In this document: positions 15,174 to 22,705 of the stretch, in pieces
How positions within the stretch are numbered: position 1 is the first letter of the stretch
Layout: each line of letters begins with the position of its first letter
Source: a virus
Strand: one strand, 5' to 3'
DNA: 27,443 nucleotides
Virus record (IMG/VR): IMGVR_UViG_3300009506_000173
Span: 1-27,443 of that record
Position numbers and translations under genes: made by a program
Notes under the pieces: model-generated
Seen by the model: the letters and a program-made list of their open reading frames with translations, nothing else
Databases searched by the model: none
Told to the model about the DNA's origin: nothing

Positions 15174-15848
15174 TTAAATTGTCGGGTTCGTCACTTCGAC
15201 GCCCTGTAGTGCGCTATCGCCATCAAGCGTAATATCCGAATCGAATGTCACGTCACCAGGCTCCGGAAGGCTTACGCCATGTATGGATTCCTCAAGCCTG
15301 CAAGTCAAACGCATCGAAGCCGAAAGGACAAAGAACTCGCCATCCTGCGATGGGGTATCCTTCCTTATCTGGTCCACTTTTCGGCTTGCTATCATTTTCA
15401 AGTCTGGACGATCCTTTGGAGGATCCACCCCCATCTGCTCGTTTCGCGCGTCCATGAGTACATTCCATATAATCGCGATGAGGTCGTCCATCTGTTCGTC
15501 CGCGCGCGTAGAGGCTTCCGACATCGCCCTTAATGCTTTGGCCTTGTCATTCTCCGAAGCCGTCTCATCATTAAGGGTTGCCAGATCTATCTCGGCGGAT
15601 GTCGCAACCAGAAGCTCTACAAGAAACGTTGGGGTATGAATGACATCCCCATAAGATTGAGCCGCACCGTCGGGGAAGGTCCCTTCGGAATAATAAAGGG
15701 TCACCTGCCTGTTCGCGTTTATATGCTCGGCGGAAGCCCGGTGCCTCTGATGTCCTATAGTAAAATAGCGTCCCGCCTCGGCGGGCACCAGAACATTCTC
15801 GATGATTGAACGCTTCAGTGTTTGAAAGTTCATGAGGGGCGTTGTCAT
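15174..15848 (-). CDS. Putative tail terminator/completion protein (224 aa)
   Basis: The gene lies directly upstream of the sheath, where Mu carries gp37-type tail completion proteins. The product starts TPLMNFQTLKRSIIENVLVPAEAGRYFTIGHQRH, has a middle helical part (ATLNDETASENDKAKALRAMSEASTRADEQMDDLIAIIWNVL) and a beta-rich end. Dimeric N-terminal helix plus beta sheet would suit the tail terminator fold, but sequence alone does not prove it. Its start overlaps the upstream gene by ATGA and it ends 13 bp before the sheath start. The closing residues (SDITLDGDSALQGVEV) look flexible. Confidence 0.7.
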   Translation of the reverse strand: MTTPLMNFQTLKRSIIENVLVPAEAGRYFTIGHQRHRASAEHINANRQVTLYYSEGTFPDGAAQSYGDVIHTPTFLVELLVATSAEIDLATLNDETASENDKAKALRAMSEASTRADEQMDDLIAIIWNVLMDARNEQMGVDPPKDRPDLKMIASRKVDQIRKDTPSQDGEFFVLSASMRLTCRLEESIHGVSLPEPGDVTFDSDITLDGDSALQGVEVTNPTI

Positions 15849-16264
15849 GACGTCCTCTGTACTGCCTTGGTAGGATAGAGCCTTATGAAGCCGATGGACC
15901 GGCCCCCCTCTGTGGCCCTGTCAAGGCTCAAAACATAGTCCTGCATCTCGGCTGTAAGTTTCGGATCTTTTGGAAAACGCACATGCCATTTTTCGCCGTC
16001 CAATGGAATGCGCTCTAGGCTGGAACGGCGGAGGACGATCGTGGGTTTGTTCTCCACGATGTCCTCCCCCGCTTCGGGTGAGAATCGAGTAGATGTGTAG
16101 TGGACCTGACCGTAAAGCGGCTCTGGATTGGCAGGGTCGGGACTGTTAGCGCTCGTTTTATAGCTTTTTCCGTCCGGGCCGATAAGTTCCACCGGCATAC
16201 CCCAATCTTGCGGCCGTTCGAGAGTTACGGACAAGTCCTTCTCCATCTGCTCACGAAGGCTCAT
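15845..16264 (-). CDS. Putative head-tail connector (stopper/FII-like) protein (139 aa)
   Basis: The product shows a short N-terminal helix, MSLREQMEKDLSVTL, then a beta barrel-like part: MPVELIGPDGKSY, LYGQVHYTSTRF, NKPTIVLRRSSLERIPLDGEKWHVRFP and a last IGFIRLYPTKAV strand. This is the pattern of small head-completion proteins placed between capsid and tail genes (lambda FII/gp16-type stoppers). The RRSSL...DGEKW segment is the most family-like stretch. The position between the connector candidates and tail terminator agrees. Function by analogy only. Confidence 0.68.
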   Translation of the reverse strand: MSLREQMEKDLSVTLERPQDWGMPVELIGPDGKSYKTSANSPDPANPEPLYGQVHYTSTRFSPEAGEDIVENKPTIVLRRSSLERIPLDGEKWHVRFPKDPKLTAEMQDYVLSLDRATEGGRSIGFIRLYPTKAVQRTS

Positions 16265-16266
16265 TG

Positions 16267-16527
16267 CTACTTGCCGGCCTCTTTGCCGTCCTGCTTGCCA
16301 CTGGTTTTACCGGTGCCACTGGGGTTATCGGCCGGGGGGGTGGCCGGGGGAGAAGTCTTCTCCCCGGCCTTGTCCCCCTCTTCGACATAGCTGGCCTTCA
16401 GCTTGTGTGGGCCGACGTTTATTACCTTGCCGCCCTCGAGGGCCTTGATGATCTCACCGCGCTTGCCCTTCGGAAAAAGGCGGTCGACCTTGGCATGCAG
16501 TTCCTTTGAAACCACATAGGCGCCCAT
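16267..16527 (-). CDS. Small basic protein of the connector region, unknown (86 aa)
   Basis: The first 50 residues (MGAYVVSKELHAKVDRLFP, GEIIKALEGGKVINVGPHKL) could form a small helix-strand domain; the remaining 36 are low-complexity Pro/Gly/Lys/Ser-rich and are probably disordered. The start overlaps the stop of the gene before it by TAATG, and the stop is 2 bp before the next start. It may be a head-tail joining or scaffold-like accessory protein. I do not recognise a family. Confidence 0.68.
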   Translation of the reverse strand: MGAYVVSKELHAKVDRLFPKGKRGEIIKALEGGKVINVGPHKLKASYVEEGDKAGEKTSPPATPPADNPSGTGKTSGKQDGKEAGK

Positions 16528-16994
16528 TACTTGCCGCCCTCTTTAGGCTTCGTGAGTTCTTCGACCTGGGTCTCGAGTTCGTTTATCCTTGCGGCCTTTT
16601 CCTTGACGTCGTCTTCAAGGGACTCGTTATCCTTGGCGGCCTTCTCGATCTGGTCCTTGAGGGCCTCGATTTTCTTGTCCCTGGACTCACAAGCCTTACA
16701 AGGGACATCCCCCTTGCCCTTGGCCTTCAGGTCTTCGTTGGCCTTCTCCAGCTGGTTTCTGAGCGTGGTGTTCTCACGCTTCAGGGCCTTTAGCTGTGCG
16801 TTTTCCTTGGCGGCGGACGCCCCCTTCTCTATCTTTACAGGGGCGTCGCTGATGTCGCCGTTCCTGGCCCATTTCTCGAGGGTCTTTTCGTCTATGCCCT
16901 CGACCGGGATTTCCTTCCCGTACCCATAGCTGACGCCGGCTATTCGCACGACGCCTGCCCCGGTCCAGTATACCTTCTTTTCCTGCTTTGCCAT
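16527..16994 (-). CDS. Coiled-coil protein after the capsid gene, with CxxC motif (155 aa)
   Basis: Residues 5-50 form a small beta-rich N-terminal domain (VYWTGAGVVRIAGVSYGYGKEIPVEGIDEKTLEKWARNG). From about residue 60 to the end the protein is a Lys/Glu-rich coiled coil with heptad Leu/Ile positions, broken in the middle by VPCKACES, a CxxC pair that could bind metal or form a disulfide. It lies between capsid and connector genes, where head-tail joining proteins are normally encoded, so the N-terminal part may belong there. AAAGGGAGG precedes the start. No family recognised with confidence. Confidence 0.72.
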   Translation of the reverse strand: MAKQEKKVYWTGAGVVRIAGVSYGYGKEIPVEGIDEKTLEKWARNGDISDAPVKIEKGASAAKENAQLKALKRENTTLRNQLEKANEDLKAKGKGDVPCKACESRDKKIEALKDQIEKAAKDNESLEDDVKEKAARINELETQVEELTKPKEGGK

Positions 16995-17011
16995 TATCCA
17001 TCGCCTCCCTT

Positions 17012-18235
17012 TTAGGTTATCAGGCCCTTCAGGGTAACGAACCCGTCGGTCTGCGTGGTTGCCATTATCGGGGCGCTCTGCGTCTTCAGGACCACCGAAG
17101 AATGGTCGGGCGAACGGTAGGCGAATGGATAGAACATACGGGAATCCACAACGCCGGTGTTCTGGACTTTTGCCGGGATTTCGGGGGCCGTCATACTCAT
17201 GCCGAACATTTCCTGATAGAGAGCGACTTCGTCGGCAGTTATCGGGAGTCTGTTAGGCGGCCCGAAGTAACGGTCGCAGCGCACGTTCGGGTGGAATATA
17301 AGGGCCTGGTCCGTCGGCATCCACGGGGTTTCGGTTTCGACACCCGGAGTAGTGAAGTCGTCGGTGAAGGTCAGGTCGTATGTGAATATCCATACCTTGC
17401 GGCCCTTGTCGGTCTCAATCCAGCCGCGCGGCTGAAAACCGTTGTCGCGGTACTTGGCAAACTGCGTGGGCAGCGTAACCATTTCTCCACCAAGGTTCAC
17501 AAAGAAGTAGCGCCTGACATCGGCAACGGAACTTATATCGGAATCGGACTTCATTGCCGCGAAGGAATCGGTGCCGACAAGAATGCCGTAATCCCCGAAT
17601 AGAAACGCCTCCTGCTGAAGCTGGTCAATGCCGCCGTCGATGTCGGCTATGATCGTCTGGCTGCCGGAATCCCATGCGTTCGCAACGGTTATGATGTTTC
17701 CGGCGTTGCGGTAGAAGTCATAGATGAAATCGGCGTTGGCGGTTGCCAGTATGGCCGGGTGCTGCCCGTTCAGCAGGGCTTCGCGGCAGAGGTATTCCAT
17801 TGTATGGATGTGCTGGTTCATATGCTCGAAGTGAATGAGCATAGCCTTGCGCGCCATCCTGTCCTCGCGCGAGTTGCGCTGGTATGGGGTTTCACCGGCC
17901 ACGCGGTTAAGAAGTTCATCGGAATCTATGCGCCCCTTTGTCTCGATGAGGGGCCATTTCCTGGCTATGTTCGTGAACTTCTCCTCGGTCTGGCTTTTGG
18001 TTCGCGTGACATCCTCGCCGGTCGTCCGGTTTATCATGCGTGCGAGATAACGCCCGGAGCGCCTCTTTATGTCGATCTCGATGGTTTTGGAATCGGTGCT
18101 AAACACCGTCCTACCCATAGGCGAACCCGCCCAAAACGCCCCCTGAAATGCCGTAGGGGCGATAATCTCCATGGTCTCGTCGAACTTCTCGACCATGAGA
18201 CGCGTGTATTCGTTGACTGCCGTCACGTTGCTCAT
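17012..18235 (-). CDS. Major capsid protein (lambda gpE-like)
   Basis: The 407-residue product follows the gpE family (HK97 fold): an N-terminal arm, FQGAFWAGSPMGRTVFSTDSKTIEIDIKRRSGRYLARMINR, the long helix region around ARKAMLIHFEHMNQHIHTMEYLCREALLNG, the GILVGTDSFAAMKSDSDI stretch and the C-terminal FHPNVRCDRYFGPPNRLPITADEVALYQEMFGMSM. It is longer than lambda gpE (341 aa). AAGGAGG precedes the start. It is preceded by the decoration protein and followed by the connector genes. Capsid shape and triangulation number cannot be told from this. Confidence 0.95.
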   Translation of the reverse strand: MSNVTAVNEYTRLMVEKFDETMEIIAPTAFQGAFWAGSPMGRTVFSTDSKTIEIDIKRRSGRYLARMINRTTGEDVTRTKSQTEEKFTNIARKWPLIETKGRIDSDELLNRVAGETPYQRNSREDRMARKAMLIHFEHMNQHIHTMEYLCREALLNGQHPAILATANADFIYDFYRNAGNIITVANAWDSGSQTIIADIDGGIDQLQQEAFLFGDYGILVGTDSFAAMKSDSDISSVADVRRYFFVNLGGEMVTLPTQFAKYRDNGFQPRGWIETDKGRKVWIFTYDLTFTDDFTTPGVETETPWMPTDQALIFHPNVRCDRYFGPPNRLPITADEVALYQEMFGMSMTAPEIPAKVQNTGVVDSRMFYPFAYRSPDHSSVVLKTQSAPIMATTQTDGFVTLKGLIT

Positions 18236-18248
18236 TTAGTCAGCCTCC

Positions 18249-18995
18249 TTATGCGTTCTCAGCCCGCGAAGCGGTCTGGCTGCTTTCCGGTATCAGCTGT
18301 ATCTCGGTGAGGGTGTCCCTAATGGTTTTGCCAGTTGCAAGAACCGTGTCAAGGGTCGTGACACCGTCGTCGAATACGAGCTTGTCACCGTCGAACCTGG
18401 CGCCGTTTATCAGTATCGGCGCGTCCTCCACATCCCCCGCCACCAGATCCGCAAAGGCGATATCGTCGCCAAGGAAAATCCCAATGATTATCTCGGAACC
18501 GTCCGCAAGTGCGGGATTGAATGGCACGAATTTGCCGTTTGCGGTAATGGCAAGAGTGAAGAGATCGCCAACGATGAAGTCTGTGGCGCCATCGGTAATG
18601 GTAAATACCAGCCCGCCTGCCACAACGGGGGTGGCGGCCCCGGCCCCGACTATCATTTCGATAGGGGAGGCCACGATATTTCCGTTGGGGTCCGTGAGTT
18701 TGAATATGCCGCCGTTTGCTATTGCGCCGATGCACTCAAGCTCGTAAGAGCCGACGATGGGAGTGCCCCCGGGGGCGGCTGCCACGCCGGAAACGGTGCC
18801 GTCGCCGGTATTGCCGCCGTCGGCGGTCATGTTCGCGGGTATCGTCACGGGCTTCTTTGCCATCATGGTGTACTGCACCAAGTCCGCCGCGCGTCCGGCA
18901 TCCTGCTCGATAACGGCGTCGTCCACCTTGGCGGACGGGAAGCTGTAGATGATAAACCCGGTCGTGTCGTTGTTCTGCCTTGCCTGCACGCTCAT
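18249..18995 (-). CDS. Head decoration protein (gpD-like) with inserted beta domain
   Basis: The N-terminal 50 residues (SAKVDDAVIEQDAGRAADLVQYTMMAKKPVTI) and the C-terminal KFVPFNPALADGSEIIIGIFLGDDIAFADLVAGDVEDAPILINGA form the gpD-like decoration part that trimerises on the capsid surface. Between them, at about residues 60-160, lies a separate module: VGSYELECIGAIANGGIFKL, DPNGNIVA and LVFTITDGATDFIVGDLFTLAI. I have seen this module inserted in other phage decoration proteins. It would point outwards and may act as a surface-exposed, possibly binding, domain. GAGGGGGT precedes the ATG. It overlaps nothing and directly precedes the capsid gene. Confidence 0.88.
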   Translation of the reverse strand: MSVQARQNNDTTGFIIYSFPSAKVDDAVIEQDAGRAADLVQYTMMAKKPVTIPANMTADGGNTGDGTVSGVAAAPGGTPIVGSYELECIGAIANGGIFKLTDPNGNIVASPIEMIVGAGAATPVVAGGLVFTITDGATDFIVGDLFTLAITANGKFVPFNPALADGSEIIIGIFLGDDIAFADLVAGDVEDAPILINGARFDGDKLVFDDGVTTLDTVLATGKTIRDTLTEIQLIPESSQTASRAENA

Positions 18996-18996
18996 A

Positions 18997-19392
18997 TTAC
19001 ACCCCCTCTTTCAGGCGGTCTTTCCTTGCCTGGAAGCCGGCCTCGGCCTGCTCTTCGGCGGAAAGGTCGCCGGCGCCCTGCGTATCCTCGCTCTGCTCTT
19101 TGAGCGCGGCGGCCTCTTTGGCCTTCTCGTTTTCCCTGTCCACGATAGCCACGACTGCCTCGAAGGCTTCGATGCTCTTCTCGCCCTTGACAACTAGAAC
19201 GCCCATCTCTTTCGTGGTTTTGTCGTAAGCGTCGGAAGCGAGAATCGGCCCGACCTTGCCCATCATTGCCTCGATGTGCTTGGTGGCCTCTTCTTTACCC
19301 TCGGTTTTGCCCTCGGCGCGTGCCGTTGCCAGTGCCGCGTCATACTCGGCTTTGGCGCCGGTATTTGCGGCAAGTAGCTCCAGTAAGTTCAT
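18997..19392 (-). CDS. Putative scaffold-like helical protein (131 aa)
   Basis: The start is placed at the ATG at 19392 because AGGAGG lies eight bases upstream; the upstream ATG at 19440 has no such site. The product is helical and rich in Ala, Glu and Lys (LAANTGAKAEYDAALATARAEGKTEGKEEATKHIEA...), with a middle segment with YDKTTKEMGVLVVKG. It lies between head protease and decoration protein, the place of the lambda Nu3 scaffold, so a scaffold role in prohead assembly is likely. Sequence identity to known scaffolds cannot be seen, as these diverge fast. Confidence 0.7.
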   Translation of the reverse strand: MNLLELLAANTGAKAEYDAALATARAEGKTEGKEEATKHIEAMMGKVGPILASDAYDKTTKEMGVLVVKGEKSIEAFEAVVAIVDRENEKAKEAAALKEQSEDTQGAGDLSAEEQAEAGFQARKDRLKEGV

Positions 19393-19446
19393 AACCTTTT
19401 CCTCCTGCATTTTATTGCCCGCACCTGCGGGGCTGTCCATAGATGC

Positions 19447-20463
19447 TCATGTTCCACCACCGCATCCGCCGTTATCTGCGGAAGTTTTACCGGTAGCAGG
19501 CTCAAAAGTTTTGCCATCGTGTGCCCTGCAATGCTTGCGGGCTTCAGAAGCCGACCAGATACCTTTTGGATATCTGAAGGCTTGCGTGGTTGTCGTGGTT
19601 TTTCCTTTAAGTTTGCCGATGATTATATCCAGCCTCTTCCCATCGGCTGTCCTGCTTATCCTTCGGAAACTGCCCTCGGCAAATTCCCCGGGTTCGCGCA
19701 CGCGACACGCGTGTTCGTTCGGGTAGGGGGCCTCGGGGTTGAACTCTTCTCCGGCGGAATAATCATCCTCTGAGAACTCGGACCAGTACTCGGCGGTTGC
19801 CGTTTCGGTTCCCTGGTCCAGAAGCGCGATGCTATCAACATAAGCAACGGCTTTGTCGATGTCCTTGTTAGCCGCTTCGTTGTTTTTGAGCAGCTTGAAG
19901 CAGTCCCGCACGGAAGCCTTGGCGACTAGAAGGGCCGTCTCCTTGTCGCGGTCCTCGACATCGTCTTCATCGGGATCCTCTAGAATCTCGTCAATGAAAC
20001 CTTCGCTCAGTATTTCATTTCCGAAAAGATAAGTTTCGTCATCCATGAGTTCTTTTACGGCGGCGAGTTCCTTCCCTGTTTTCTTGGCGTAAGCCTTGGC
20101 GAGAATGTTCGATAACTGCTCGAGCGTGTTTGCGGTCTTTCGCATATCGTTGTGATTGCCGGCAGTAATAGCCAGCGCGTTGTGGATCATAAAGATGGCG
20201 TTTTCATAGGCGCTCACCTTGTCGGCGGCGAGGACAATATAGGAACCCATGGAGGCGGCTATGCCCGTAATCCTTGCCTCGGTTTTTCCCTGGTATGCCC
20301 TTATGAGATTGAATATCTCGATGCCTTCAAAGACAAAGCCCCCGGGAGAATTGACAAGAAACACGACCGGCTTTCCCTTGGCCTTGGCAAGCTCCTCGCG
20401 TATGAAGCGCGCGGATATGCCACCCATCCCGATAGGTCCGCTCAGTACAATTTCAACCGCCAT
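19447..20463 (-). CDS. Head maturation protease (ClpP/S49-like), with extra C-terminal domain
   Basis: The N-terminal 170 residues follow the ClpP-like head protease pattern: VVFLVNSPGGFVFEGIEIFNLIR, ITGIAASMGSYIVLAAD with nucleophile Ser71, FMIHNAL with His94, and MDDETYLFGNEILSEGFIDEI with candidate acid Asp141 or Asp142. It cleaves scaffold and prohead parts during head maturation. Residues about 170-235 are an acidic linker, and residues about 245-320 (CRVREPGEF, FRRISRTADGKRLDIIIGKLKGK..., QAFRYPKGIWSASEARKHCRAHDGK) form a small domain seen fused to phage head proteins. GGAGG precedes the start, and a possible promoter lies at 20515-20542. Confidence 0.93.
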   Translation of the reverse strand: MAVEIVLSGPIGMGGISARFIREELAKAKGKPVVFLVNSPGGFVFEGIEIFNLIRAYQGKTEARITGIAASMGSYIVLAADKVSAYENAIFMIHNALAITAGNHNDMRKTANTLEQLSNILAKAYAKKTGKELAAVKELMDDETYLFGNEILSEGFIDEILEDPDEDDVEDRDKETALLVAKASVRDCFKLLKNNEAANKDIDKAVAYVDSIALLDQGTETATAEYWSEFSEDDYSAGEEFNPEAPYPNEHACRVREPGEFAEGSFRRISRTADGKRLDIIIGKLKGKTTTTTQAFRYPKGIWSASEARKHCRAHDGKTFEPATGKTSADNGGCGGGT

Positions 20464-20514
20464 GCGGGGCCTCCTGTCTTGTCAGATTTGCAATGAAATC
20501 CATCCCTGTCATAT

Positions 20515-20542
20515 TTTGTATTATCTTCTTTAATTTTGTCAA
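20515..20542 (-). promoter_or_regulatory. Possible promoter ahead of the head protease gene
   Basis: In the 86-bp gap before the protease gene a perfect TTGACA (minus strand, 20542-20537) is followed at 16 bp by TACAAA (20520-20515, 4 of 6 matches to TATAAT), in strongly AT-rich DNA unlike its neighbours. It would give a late transcript starting at the head genes. No terminator is visible before it. Confidence 0.55.
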
Positions 20543-20549
20543 GTTTTCG

Positions 20550-20876
20550 TCACTTCTCCAAAACCTGAATTTGCGTGCCCTCGGCAGGCGCAAAGGTGTC
20601 AATATTTGCCCCCGCGTCCTCGCGTTCTATCCAGTAAAGACTATCCGAAGACGTCGCGGGCATGACTATCTCAAATTCAAAACGCCCATCGGTTCCCGTG
20701 GGGATTGTAGCCTCCACCGGATCTATCGTATAAGCCGCGTCCCCCGGTTCGTCCTTGGCGTAAAAACGAATGGTCAGGCCCGTTATATCCACAGGCGTCA
20801 CGCCGTCTGCCTCGAACAGGCGAAACTTCAGGGTCTTCGTGTCGTTCACGTTAAACTTCAGGATCGGAAGGCTCAT
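20550..20876 (-). CDS. BppU-like immunoglobulin-type beta protein (108 aa)
   Basis: The start is placed at 20876 because this ATG overlaps the upstream stop by ATGA; three residues earlier is possible. The product follows the N-terminal domain pattern of BppU-type baseplate upper proteins: FNVNDTKTLKFRLFEADGVTPVDITGLTIRFYAKDEPG, a YTIDPVEATI strand and a GRFEFEIVMPA end. In lactococcal phages this domain joins host-binding proteins to the baseplate. Here it is alone and far from the baseplate genes, in a block of other beta-rich proteins. It may connect them to the virion (inference). Confidence 0.7.
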   Translation of the reverse strand: MSLPILKFNVNDTKTLKFRLFEADGVTPVDITGLTIRFYAKDEPGDAAYTIDPVEATIPTGTDGRFEFEIVMPATSSDSLYWIEREDAGANIDTFAPAEGTQIQVLEK

Positions 20877-21589
20877 GGTTCGCACCCCTCTAAAATTATT
20901 ATTTCCGCCGATTCGTAAACAGGCTCCTGCGGCAACTCGTAAGTAGCCGCGAAAGAGACAAGCGTTCCCGTATAGGCCCCCTCTGCGTAATCGGTTCCTA
21001 TTCTTACGTCTTCGGCGGACGGATAATCAACTACAAACATATTCATTATGGTTGGCATAATATTTACATTTGATGTTAATGATGTCCCGAGTACGGCGGC
21101 GGCCTTGCCTGTATTCTCCAAAGCGGTGACCGTCAACTTATAAAGCCCGGGCAAGTTCACGGCTGATATTTCTACGGGGGCATTTGTCGCGGCTGCACTT
21201 GCGTTGTCCTTTGCATAAATGATTGAATGGTTTATATCGTCAACCGTTGCGGGCACATTATTGAAGGTATCCCATGCCGTATAACAGGCAACGAACTCCA
21301 CACCAGGGACAAGCAAATCCGTGATGACAAGGGCGGGGATCAAATAGACATCTGCCGAGGCCGATACTCCTCCAAGTGCTATAAACTTGACCGTGGCGCT
21401 CTCTACATCATCCATCCGGACGCGATAGACACCACCACCTATCTCCTCGGGTAAGTTCAAAGGATCCGCGACAACACCATCAAGGACATATTTGAGCGTA
21501 TGATTTGCAGCATCGAGCAATGCAGGTTTATTGTTCGCACTATCCCATGCCACATAATAGATCCATACGGTCGTGCCATTCCTTATCAT
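20873..21589 (-). CDS. Tandem beta-domain protein, probable virion/adhesin part (238 aa)
   Basis: Two copies of one module make up most of the protein: residues about 8-90 (IYYVAWDSANNKPALLDAANH, VYRVRMDDVESATVKF) and about 97-182 (CYTAWDTFNNVPATVDDINH, LYKLTVTALENTGKAAAV). Each shares YxAWDxxNNxPAxxDxxNH and a GxYxxxV-type strand, the layout of a small immunoglobulin-like fold. The N-terminus has no signal peptide. It is followed by a third, weaker part (residues 190-238). The start shares one base with the stop before it (TGATG). Likely function: surface-exposed fibre or adhesin part. No family name can be given. Confidence 0.75.
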   Translation of the reverse strand: MIRNGTTVWIYYVAWDSANNKPALLDAANHTLKYVLDGVVADPLNLPEEIGGGVYRVRMDDVESATVKFIALGGVSASADVYLIPALVITDLLVPGVEFVACYTAWDTFNNVPATVDDINHSIIYAKDNASAAATNAPVEISAVNLPGLYKLTVTALENTGKAAAVLGTSLTSNVNIMPTIMNMFVVDYPSAEDVRIGTDYAEGAYTGTLVSFAATYELPQEPVYESAEIIILEGCEP

Positions 21590-22215
21590 CAGCGAACCCT
21601 CCCGAAAAGGTGAAAAGGCGTCTTAACCACGGCACGCAAGAGGTCTACGTTTCTCCAATCAGCATAAGCCTGACGTCCCGCAATATTTATATCACCATAT
21701 ACGCCCAGCGACGATGTATCGAATGAACGCACAATGGCCGATGAAAAAGATATGGTAGATTGCAAAGCCTCGCCCATAAATATACGGCATAGGCTTAAAT
21801 TACCTGTGCGGCTTATCTTCAGCGTGTACCAGATGTCTTCCAGGAAATAATAATTTGAACTTAGGCTATCCCATGCAGTTCCTGTCCATTGACCGAACGT
21901 AAATCGTCGGGTGGTTGAGGTATCCTTGAACGCCTGGAGAATGATATGCGCCTTTGCCGCCGCCATGGCCCGGTCCTCGATATCATTTACCATCAGGAAA
22001 GCCGATACGTTTGCAAACTGAATGGTACCGGAGCGCATTCTGAAGTCGATGGAAAATTCGCCAAAATCACCATCCCATACATCAATAGTATCGTCGGCAA
22101 TAAATTCGGTGTCATTTGCGGCTTCACAATTATCTATTGCGTACAGATTGGCATCGACAGTGCCCTTGCCGGTTCCGGAATTATGGATCCAATCTGTTAA
22201 GGTCTCATTGGCCAT
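21589..22215 (-). CDS. LamG/concanavalin-type beta-sandwich protein (208 aa)
   Basis: The sequence has the alternating strands and Trp/Asp pattern of jelly-roll lectin-like domains: WDGDFGEFSIDFRMRSG, AKAHIILQAFKDTSTTRRFTFGQWTGTAWDSL, DIWYTLKISRTGNLSLCRIF and LQSTISFSSAIVRSFDTSSLGVYG. The stretch WYTLKISRTG is typical of LamG-like modules. Such domains bind glycans or proteins. No enzyme motif is seen. It starts after an AAGGT site and is followed with a one-base overlap by the tandem beta gene. A receptor-contact role is inference. Confidence 0.72.
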   Translation of the reverse strand: MANETLTDWIHNSGTGKGTVDANLYAIDNCEAANDTEFIADDTIDVWDGDFGEFSIDFRMRSGTIQFANVSAFLMVNDIEDRAMAAAKAHIILQAFKDTSTTRRFTFGQWTGTAWDSLSSNYYFLEDIWYTLKISRTGNLSLCRIFMGEALQSTISFSSAIVRSFDTSSLGVYGDINIAGRQAYADWRNVDLLRAVVKTPFHLFGRVR

Positions 22216-22216
22216 G

Positions 22217-22705
22217 TCATACCTTATCGAGGTCTATAAATCTGTCCCACCATGTATCATGCGCCGCTTGTATACTGGCAAGACGAAGTGCCCATTCCAC
22301 TGTATCGTTCATCCTGCCACCGTTGGCGTCAGCGTATTCACCACGAAGCGCCCAATGATGCGCCAGGAGAGATCCGCTGTTATCCTCAATTGGTCGACCG
22401 GTAATCTGATTTGATGGATTGGCTATCACGCCCTGTCCTATCTGATCGAGATCGATAAGAAATGGCGGTATACCGCCAATAACAAACGAGCGGGTGAACG
22501 CATCATTGGCCGCATCATCGCGCCTCGCTATGATCCTGAGTTCTTTAGGCGACCACACGTTCAGGAACCAGCTCCTGAATTCCTCCGCGTTCACCGTCAA
22601 TCTATACGATTCATGCCAGAGACGCATCAGTTCCATCATGCGCTCACAGAAATGTATCCGCTGGCCCTGATTGATGCACGATGCAGGAAAGAAATCCCCG
22701 TTCAT
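22217..22705 (-). CDS. Unknown protein next to the holin (162 aa)
   Basis: The ATG at 22705 is the start: it overlaps the holin stop by TAATG, and AAGGAA lies just upstream. A start at 22810 would lie inside the holin gene. The product begins MNGDFFPASCINQGQRIHFCER and is mostly helical with several Trp (SWFLNVWSPKELRIIARRDD, HHWALRGEYADAN, WALRLASIQAAHDTWWDR). It has no signal peptide or membrane segment. I do not recognise it. Its place between lysis and beta-sandwich genes suggests a structural role, but nothing proves it. Confidence 0.72.
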   Translation of the reverse strand: MNGDFFPASCINQGQRIHFCERMMELMRLWHESYRLTVNAEEFRSWFLNVWSPKELRIIARRDDAANDAFTRSFVIGGIPPFLIDLDQIGQGVIANPSNQITGRPIEDNSGSLLAHHWALRGEYADANGGRMNDTVEWALRLASIQAAHDTWWDRFIDLDKV

